Positions 57,711-64,000 of a DNA stretch of 64,000 nt are shown one piece after another. Each line of letters begins with the position of its first letter. The first letter of the stretch is position 1. The notes under the pieces were generated by a model. It saw only the letters and a list, made by a program, of their open reading frames with translations, had not been told where the DNA came from and did no database searches. This DNA is from Daucus carota subsp. sativus (Eukaryota; Streptophyta; Magnoliopsida; Apiales; Apiaceae): contig NC_030383.2 of assembly GCF_001625215.2 (NCBI RefSeq), forward strand, positions 13,404,779 to 13,468,778. Direction: 5' to 3'. The translations under genes were made by a program, and so were the position numbers.

Positions 57711-58749
57711 GGGTTAATTATCAACCGGATCACTTATTTCAGTCAAATGTATCATTCGCATCCTGTGAAATTTTTGGCCTCACGTGAACCACTCAACACA
57801 CTAACTCTTAAATCAAATCACTTTAACTGTGTATATTAATTTTCTATGATAATATACACAGTATGGGTCGAATAGATATTCGTGTGCATCATCATGGATA
57901 TTTTGTGCACCCATCAAATGATTACTTTTTAAATTCTGCAGCTCTTGATTCTTTCAATTCTAGTAAAACTAGAATGCAAATAAATCAAATACAAAAAAAT
58001 AAAATAATAAATTTTTTATTAATAAAACTAGAAAGTAAATAAATCAAATACAAAAAATATATAAAAGATTTTCTATTAATAAAATTAGAAAGTAAATATT
58101 TCAAAAACAAAATAAATAAAATAAAATATTTTCTATTAATAAAATTAGAAAGCAAATAAATCAAAAATAAAATAAACGATTTTCTATTAATAAAACTAGA
58201 AAGAAAATAAACCAAAAACAAAAAAATTAAAATAAAAGATTTTCTATTAATAAAACTAGAAAGCAAATAAATCAATAACAAAAAAAATAAAAAAAAATCC
58301 ATTAATAAAACTAGAAAGTAAATAAATCAAAAACAAGAAAATAATAAAATATTTTCTATTAACAAACTTAGAAAATAAATAAATCAAAAACAAAAAATAA
58401 AATAAAAGATTTTCTATTAATAAAACTAGAAAATAAATGAATTACATAAAAAAATATGACAAAAGATTTTATATTAATAAAACTAAAAAGCAGTATTAAG
58501 CATTTAATTCCAATACAAGTCTAGAAACCCGATACACACACTTATATTTACTCGGCAATGAAGTAAAGTGGAATACACCATCGTCCATCGGTAGAAGTAG
58601 CCACCTCACCCGCTAGCGTTAGGGTTTTTAATTCGATTTAACGGCATGCAGCGTTTAGCGTGTTGAATAGTTCACGTGAGATCAAAAATTTCGCAGTGAT
58701 GAAAAAGATACATTAGACTGAAATAAGTGATTCATTTAATAATTAACTC
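57711..58749. mobile_element. MULE-type element with internal minisatellite
   Basis: Perfect 10-bp target duplication aaaatttaaa (57701-57710 and 58750-58759). Left arm GGGTTAATTATCAA..atcacttatttcagtc; complement of right arm GAGTTAATTATTAA..atcacttatttcagtc. Similarity continues through tttttg..ctcacgtgaac to about 110 bp. The terminal GAGTTAATTA is shared with the fold-back element 56432-57103, so both may be moved by one transposase. Confidence 0.82.
57957..58492. repeat. Minisatellite, about 10 units of 50-60 bp
   Basis: The unit consists of ttttctattaataaaactag followed by aaagcaaataaatcaaaaac and a variable A-rich tail. Copies differ by substitutions and tail length. The 105-codon minus-strand frame repeating LLSSFINRKSFI is just this repeat translated. 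Confidence 0.9.
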
Positions 58750-58759
58750 AAAATTTAAA

Positions 58760-59311
58760 TGAACATGCACGGACGAGGGCAGAAAACCATTCGTATGACG
58801 ATCGCGTGATGACAATCTGACCGAAGGAGCTCCGCGCCGTAATTATCAACAGCTGCACAAAATTGCTAAGCTCCACCTTAAGAGTTGAAAGTTGAAACTG
58901 TGTTTCGGGGAGTATTACGATTTACGAGTAGTAGTCTTTTTTACATAGATCCTTGTCGCCACGTGTGATTGCACTCTGGTCAAGGCTTTTGACCACTCTC
59001 ATGCAGACCTCGCACGCGGTTCCATTCATTTCTCATGTCTCATCCTGTGGACTTCCTTAACACACACTTGCATTTGAGATACTTCATTCAAGATATTAAA
59101 AAAAAATAAAATCTGATAATTGTTTTATACGAGTATTATTTAGTTAAATTTAAAATCTTATTATCTCTCGCATTAAACTTTAAAACTGAATTTTACTCTT
59201 TTTTTTCCTTCAGAATCACGCCATACCATACATACTCAGTATTCACGCTTAGAGCAATGTCTGAAGAGGGTAAAATGTATGTAGCTATGTCCTTACTCTT
59301 AACATAGAGAG
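58760..59311. other. Intergenic, nothing recognised
   Basis: No frame or element supported. gagag (59307-59311) next to the LTR would be one copy of the retrotransposon target duplication; the other is outside the window. Confidence 0.5.
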
Positions 59312-59700
59312 TGTTGGAGCCAAAGTTCTGCCGGATGCCGAAGCCTGAAAGTGACCTGAAATAGAGAAGAATGCGAGGGATTGTCCCCCCGATTCACCTC
59401 CGGCGTGAGAATAAGTTAGTGGCTCTAGGAAGGGGTTTTGGAACTGCAAGCGTGAGTGTGTATGTATGAGAGTGTATGTGAATATCTTTTACCCTTGATT
59501 TACCTCCTTTATATAGGGGGGAGATGAACCTGAGCTTTGTAACGTTCCCGTCCGATGCGGGAGGGAAGTAATGGTGTGTTAATGAGGCGGGATCTCCGCC
59601 CTTCGACCGTTGCAGACTAGGAGCGTGGGTGGAGTTCAAATAATGGGCCGGACCTCTTTTGGGCCTCAGTGAATGGGGCCGAGAGGCCTATAACCCAACA
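59312..59700 (-). repeat. 3' LTR
   Basis: Plus-strand termini TGTTGG..CCAACA, 389 bp. On the minus strand it is preceded by CCTGGGGACA (complement of 59701-59710), a plausible polypurine tract. Inside, TATATAAA (minus, complement of 59508-59515) is the likely LTR promoter. The second LTR for comparison is not in the window. Confidence 0.8.
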
Positions 59701-59951
59701 TGTCCCCAGGCTTCGGTCGGGTTGCAAACGCGGCCGAAGTCTAAGTTTGTTTCGACCGACCGATCGGATGAGGCGCTAGGCTGGGAGATCGACAGGTGCT
59801 TCGGTACGATTTCAAACGTTTGATCCGGCCAGCGCGTGGTGCCGTTTGAGTGTTGTTTGGCTGGATGACGTTACCTCGAGATGTGCGTTGAATCTGGGCC
59901 GTGCATTCCAAAGGGTGCCATAAATGAGGCGCGCCTTTTCACAATTTTGCT

Positions 59952-60525
59952 TATAAATACAAATCATTACTCGGTTTTCCATATTTCCAAACACTCTTCA
60001 CTTCCTTTGCGACTCCGCGCTCTCTCCAGTTCTCTCTCCCAGTTCCAGTTGGTGACCGGCGGCAATCTTATTTCCGGCTTCTCTCTACAACTTCCTTCCG
60101 TCTTTCCTCCAACAAGTAAGTTCTTCTTTCTTCCTTGTAAGTTTTTTAGATTTTACTCCGTTTCCATGGCCTGCTTTAGATTCTAGGAACCTGTTTGTAT
60201 GGTAGATTCCGGCGGGGGTATCCCGCCGGCGTGTTGATCCTTGTCGATTTCTTTTGCTGTTTGTCTACATTGTAGTGTCCATGCCATATTATTGAGTTGT
60301 CGTAGATTAGAGTTGTGGTTGGGGTTTTCCGGCGGTTCTCGAGTTCTCAACTCGGGCCTTGTTGTCGTCTCCTACCCCTTTTGTTGTTTCTCCTAGGGTT
60401 AGGTTCTGTTAAGCCCCCTCGGCCCGACCCGATTCGGCCCTCTGTACTCGGGCTTGCTTCTTTTTCTTCTTTTTCTTTCTTTCCGAGTACATGGCTTATG
60501 TTTGCCTTCTCTCGTTTGCAGGCAA
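59952..60525 (+). promoter_or_regulatory. Internal promoter and spliced leader of the opposite-strand gene
   Basis: TATAAATA at 59952-59959 on the plus strand, a likely start about 30 bases on, a leader exon ending CAACAA|GTAAGT at 60115, and an acceptor TTTGCAG at 60521, four bases before the ATG at 60526. The leader intron would be 406 bases. Predicted from sequence only. Confidence 0.55.
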
Positions 60526-62300
60526 ATGGATCGGTCGGGTGACGTTGTGGGAACCTCTTACTCGGCTGCGGATCACTTCAGCGATGCGCTGAAGTTCCCT
60601 ATGGCCAACTTTCCTTCTCTACTGACCGAAGCGGATCTGAAGACGTTTCGGATAAAATATCAGATTCATCGGTCGTGGGATATTTACCCGGCCATCGCTA
60701 GTGACTGCATCTATCAGACTCCAGAGTCGGAGGAGGGCCACAGTTGCGTGGGTATCTCCGAGAACGCCTTTAAGTGCGGCTTTCGACTCCCGATGCTCCC
60801 CCTGCTGAAGAAACTTCTGAAGTAGACGGGGATCGCCCTGGGACAGTTGGACCCGAATGGATTTACGTATATTAACGTATTCCAGCATCGGTGTCTGATG
60901 GCTGGCGTGTCTCCTCGGCCAGCTCTTTTCTGGAATCACCATGATTTCAAAAAGAATGCCAAGAGCAACGGTTTTTACACCATTGGCCGCAAAACTGGCC
61001 GACCGAACTGGTGTGAGACCAACTCCAGCAATAAAGGGACCCATGAGCGGTGGTTCTATTTGGGGGGTCATTCGATCCACAAATTTTCCACATGGAGGGA
61101 GGTCGACCCCTCGATTATCACCACTCCCCTTCTGGTCGGCAAGGACCTAGAGGACTTTGAGAAATTAAGCAAAGTCCAGGAGCCGAACCGGATCTTGCTA
61201 TCGACGAGCCGGGAGAAGGAGTGGCTCTTTACTCTTTGGGGTAGTGACGGTAGTCTTCCTGTTTCTTCCAGGCATTTCCTTCATTTTTCCATTGTTTCGT
61301 TTATATCTGTGAACTGCTTTGACACTTGTTCTTTTGTGCAGTGTCTTCTCGGACCGAAGCCCTGAAGCGGAAGACGGCGAAGGCCATGGCGGCCAAGAAG
61401 GAGGCCGAAGCCAAGGCCCATGGCGAAACAACAGTAGGTGCCATAGTCCAGGCGGATGTGGCTAGGGAGAGGACTCCGGAGGTTGGTCGAACGGATGGGG
61501 CGACCGAGAAAACCTCCGAGGTCGTGGAGGTTCCGGCCGCCGAAGTTTCTCGGAAGAGGAACAGGCCGGACGGCTCATCGGAAGTCCGGCCGTATGTTCC
61601 GGAGTGGTCGGTTTTGGCGACCGATTCAATCGCGATTCTGGCTCCGGAACGGATCAAGGAAGTCGCGGGCGATCTCTGCCGATCGCAAGTGTTGCCGGCC
61701 GACCGGGGGACCTACGAGTCGGCGACTGCTCTGCAGGCTTGCGAGCAACTGATGTGCTTTCTCTCTTTGGTAAGTGTCTTTGTCCTTCACTTTTTCGTTT
61801 TACAGACCCTGGATATATCTTTTAACTTTGTCTATTTTGTGCAGGCTTCTCCCTGGGCGGCGGCGGTGACCGACAAGGTCCAGGATATGCAGAAGCAGAT
61901 GGCTGGGGTCAACGCCCTTACTATCCGAGCCAATCTTGCCGAAGATACCCTGGGGGCCCTAAAGACGGAGCTGGATGCCGCTCATCAGGATGTGAAGGAC
62001 CTTTGGGAGTCCGAAGGCCGTCTGAAGGGGCAGGTAGATACCCTGAGCAAGAGGGTTCAGCGTCGCAACTTGGCGTTGAAAGCCGCCCGAAAGAAGGAGA
62101 AGAAGGCGAAGAAGCTTCTGGAGAAGACCGAGGATCGGTTCCTCGAGATCGGGTATGACGAGGCGGTTCGCCGGGCTCATAAGGAAGGCTTGGATCACAA
62201 GCTACTTCTGGACGAAGGAGCTTCTGATCCGGTCGGCCGCGATGATCCGGACGAGCCTCTGGTTGTCTCCTCCGATCCCAAAACCGATTACTCGGAGTAA
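60526..62300 (+). pseudogene. Opposite-strand extra ORF of the retrotransposon (putative gypsy-type transposon protein), one nonsense codon
   Basis: The frame reads from MDRSGDVVGTSYSAAD. After 99 codons a TAG at 60823-60825 interrupts it, then the same frame continues with TGIALGQLDPNGFTYINVF, AGVSPRPALFWNHHDF and GTHERWFYLGG, the pattern of the plant 'putative gypsy type transposon' domain. Two GT-AG introns (about 61241-61341 and 61770-61844) keep phase. The last part, after ASPWAAAVTDKVQDMQ, is a long charged coiled coil rich in K, E and A, ending DPKTDYSE. Function unknown; related ORFs are described as antisense ORFs of Tat elements. GC content and codon use are far from those of the host genes nearby, as expected for a mobile element. 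Confidence 0.75.
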
Positions 62301-62322
62301 TCTTTTCTTTTGTAATTTGTTG

Positions 62323-62411
62323 GCCTGCGGGCTGTTTGTAAGAACGATCTGCCTTCGGGCTTTTGTACAAATATTTCGCCTTCGGGCTTTTAATTAATTT
62401 TGCCTTCGGGC
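62323..62411 (+). repeat. Run of four UUCG-type hairpin decamers
   Basis: GCCTTCGGGC at 62351-62360, 62378-62387 and 62402-62411, preceded by the variant GCCTGCGGGC at 62323-62332. In plus-strand RNA each forms a GCC/GGC stem closed by a C(UUCG)G tetraloop. They lie 23-110 bases after the stop codon of the opposite-strand gene, separated by U-rich spacers. Confidence 0.85.
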
Positions 62412-62439
62412 TTGCTTTCGATGCTTGGTTTATCTCCAT

Positions 62440-62800
62440 ACATGTGTCTTTTTCCGATGTATGTCTTCGATAATGTTAATGTATATCTTTGACCGAATGG
62501 TCTCGACACGTGTTTTTATTTCCGATGTGTAACAATGCATGTCTTTGACTAAATTGTCTCGATACAAGTTCTAAGTGTCGTGTTTCGTAGGCCGAGCGAT
62601 CGGTCTAGTGAATTTTTCTGTAAGTTTGACTTTATGTATGTCTCCGACCGAAGAGTCTCGATACATGTTTATTTTAAGTTGTTAATGTTATGTATGTCTC
62701 CGACCGAAGAGTCTCGATACATGTTTATTTTAAGTTGTTAATGTTATGTATGTCTCCGACCGAAGAGTCTCGATACATGTTATCATAATTCTCAAGTTGT
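62440..62800. repeat. Tandem repeat between two convergent element genes
   Basis: A 56-bp unit starting ttatgtatgtctccgaccga occurs at 62632, 62688 and, in part, 62744, nearly identical. Two or three older, diverged units (tgtcttcga.., tctttgaccgaa..gtctcgacac) precede it from 62455. Confidence 0.85.
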
Positions 62801-63117
62801 ACATCTTTAGCCTCAAAATCGGCTTCAGCACAATGCCTCTGTATTCCCCCAATATTTGGAGATTGTTACTATCTTTAAGTTAGGAAGTCGATCGGCCCCA
62901 GTTAGAGATAGAAACAATCGTGCAAATATTCAGGTTAATCATGGCGATCTCTTTCGGTCCCGTATCTTAATCAGGTTGCCCCGAGTTACGGGATCGAACG
63001 GAGTGTTATACAAGTTACAACTATCCAAAATTTGAAATAGGCACTTTTATTCATCATAAGGGAAATAATTACACCTGGAATTTTAAAAAGGAAAGTGAAA
63101 TGTTCGGACGGGAAGCC

Positions 63118-64000
63118 TTACTGATAGTATTTCCGGAGTTGGGAAGCGTGCCAAGTATTCTTAATGGGGCTCCCATCCGAAGCTGCTAGTTTGTAGGTTC
63201 CCGGCCGAACGATCTCGACTACAGTGTAAGGTCCTTCCCAGTTCGGCATAAGCTTGCGCTGCTTTGTTGGCATAGAAGTTGCCAGATCCCGGAGGACCAT
63301 GTCCCCAACTCTGAAGGAACGCTTTCGGATGCCCGAATCATAATACTGAGATGCTTGCTGTTGGTATCGGACGTTCCTCTGATGGGCGGCCTCTCTTTCC
63401 TCTTCCAGGAGATCCAGGTTGCCTCGGAGACCATATTCATTGGTATCGGGATTGAAGACCTGGGTTCAGTAAGATTCCAGGCCAACCTCAACTGGAACAA
63501 GTGAGTCGGTCCCATAAGCTAACCGAAACGGTGTTTCGCCTGTCGAAGAGCGAGGAGTGGTTCGGTATGCCCACAGGACCCAAGGGAGCTCTTCGGCCCA
63601 CAGTCCCTTAGCTTCTCCAAGGCGCTTCTTGATTCCGTGAAAGATGATCTTGTTAGCTGCCTCGATCGCCCCGTTTCCTTGGGGATGACCGACCGAGCTG
63701 AACCTTTGTTGAATGCCGAAGTTGGCCAAGAATTCCTTGAACTTTCTCCCGATAAACTGAGTGCCATTATCGGATACACACACCATCGGTATGCCGAACC
63801 TCACAATTATTTGCTCCAGGGAGAATTTCTTGGCGGCCTGTTCGGTGATAGCTGAGAGCGGTCGGGCTTCGACCCACTTTGTCATGTAGTCTATGGCCAC
63901 TATGCAGTATTTGGCTTGCCTGGTGCTGGTCGGTAGAATTCCCACTATGTCGATGGCCCACATGGAGAATGGTATTGGGCTGAGGAATGAAGTCATTTCT
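63118..64000 (-). pseudogene. Ty3/gypsy integrase, C-terminal two thirds, one nonsense codon
   Basis: Retroviral-type integrase that inserts the cDNA copy. From the window edge: FSMWAIDIVGILPTSTRQ with the first catalytic Asp, FGIPMVCVSDNGTQFIG with the second, and HPQGNGAIEAANK with the Glu of the DDE triad. Then WVLWAYRTTPRSSTGETPF and, in the C-terminal domain, the GPY motif WEGPYTVVEI, ending QLRKYYQ. A TGA at 63466-63468 interrupts the frame after LESY; the same frame stays open afterwards down to the natural stop. The zinc-binding N-terminal part and the other pol domains are outside the window. No chromodomain follows. Confidence 0.88.

Larger units (their letters stand above)
59312..64000 (-). 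mobile_element. 3' half of a Ty3/gypsy LTR retrotransposon (Tat-like), cut by the window edge
   Basis: Order in element orientation (minus strand): integrase (64000-63118), tandem-repeat spacer, a gene on the opposite strand (60526-62300), purine-rich tract, 3' LTR (59700-59312). An antisense extra ORF between integrase and 3' LTR, and an integrase that ends without a chromodomain, are features of the Tat/Ogre/Retand lineage. Protease, reverse transcriptase, gag, primer-binding site and the 5' LTR lie beyond 64000. Both genes seen carry a nonsense codon, so this copy is not autonomous. Confidence 0.85.

Noticed and set aside
57985..58302. 105-codon minus-strand hydrophobic frame
   Set aside because: It is a translation of the A-rich minisatellite units; repeats match the DNA period and vary by indels.
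57957..58492. A CRISPR-like repeat array
   Set aside because: Plant genome; units are contiguous A-rich minisatellite copies without unique spacers.
61921..62439. 172-codon minus-strand frame opposite the retrotransposon extra gene
   Set aside because: Shadow frame of the GC-rich coiled-coil coding region; the sense frame has introns, domain pattern and a proper end.

Overview
The window is a piece of a plant nuclear genome, most likely a eudicot. It is AT-rich, its genes carry short GT-AG introns, its intergenic space is packed with MITEs, and every recognisable gene belongs to a plant family. The species cannot be fixed from the sequence; an asterid (for example Apiaceae) is a guess only.

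Layout. 0-14 kb is gene-free and consists of nested and solo DNA transposons: a Mutator-like element with a hAT inside its terminal repeat, Stowaway and Tourist MITEs, and a second hAT. At 14.1-16.1 kb (+) lies a three-exon GH3 auxin-amido synthetase gene. At 20.4-22.7 kb (+) is a five-exon gene for a tail-anchored plant protein of unknown function. At 23.4-29.5 kb (-) is a 13-exon nuclear mRNA cap guanine-N7 methyltransferase gene that appears to use three GC-AG introns. Two copies of the gene for ribosomal protein uL2 (60S L8) stand head to head at 32.5-35.1 kb (-) and 48.8-50.2 kb (+). Between them are a GH1 beta-glucosidase gene (37.9-41.2 kb, -) with a frame-breaking 8-bp insertion and a probable Pack-MULE (43.3-46.7 kb) carrying a PPR gene fragment broken by two hAT insertions. 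At 53.3-55.1 kb (-) is an intronless-CDS GRAS regulator of the PAT1 group with a 5'UTR intron. 56.4-58.8 kb holds two more MULE-like elements, one an almost complete fold-back and one filled with a minisatellite.

From 59.3 kb to the window edge is the 3' half of a Ty3/gypsy element on the minus strand: integrase, then a gene on the opposite strand, then the 3' LTR. The opposite-strand gene has its own TATA box, a 5'UTR intron and two coding introns, and is followed by a run of UUCG-type hairpins and a 56-bp tandem repeat. This is the most unusual structure in the window. Antisense extra ORFs are known in Tat-lineage elements; the promoter, splicing and hairpin details are read or inferred from this sequence.

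The host genes are unrelated housekeeping or regulatory genes (translation, mRNA capping, auxin conjugation, transcription control, glycoside hydrolysis). There is no sign of a biosynthetic cluster. Exon boundaries given below were worked out by hand from splice sites and reading phase. No CRISPR array, rRNA or convincing complete tRNA gene was seen.
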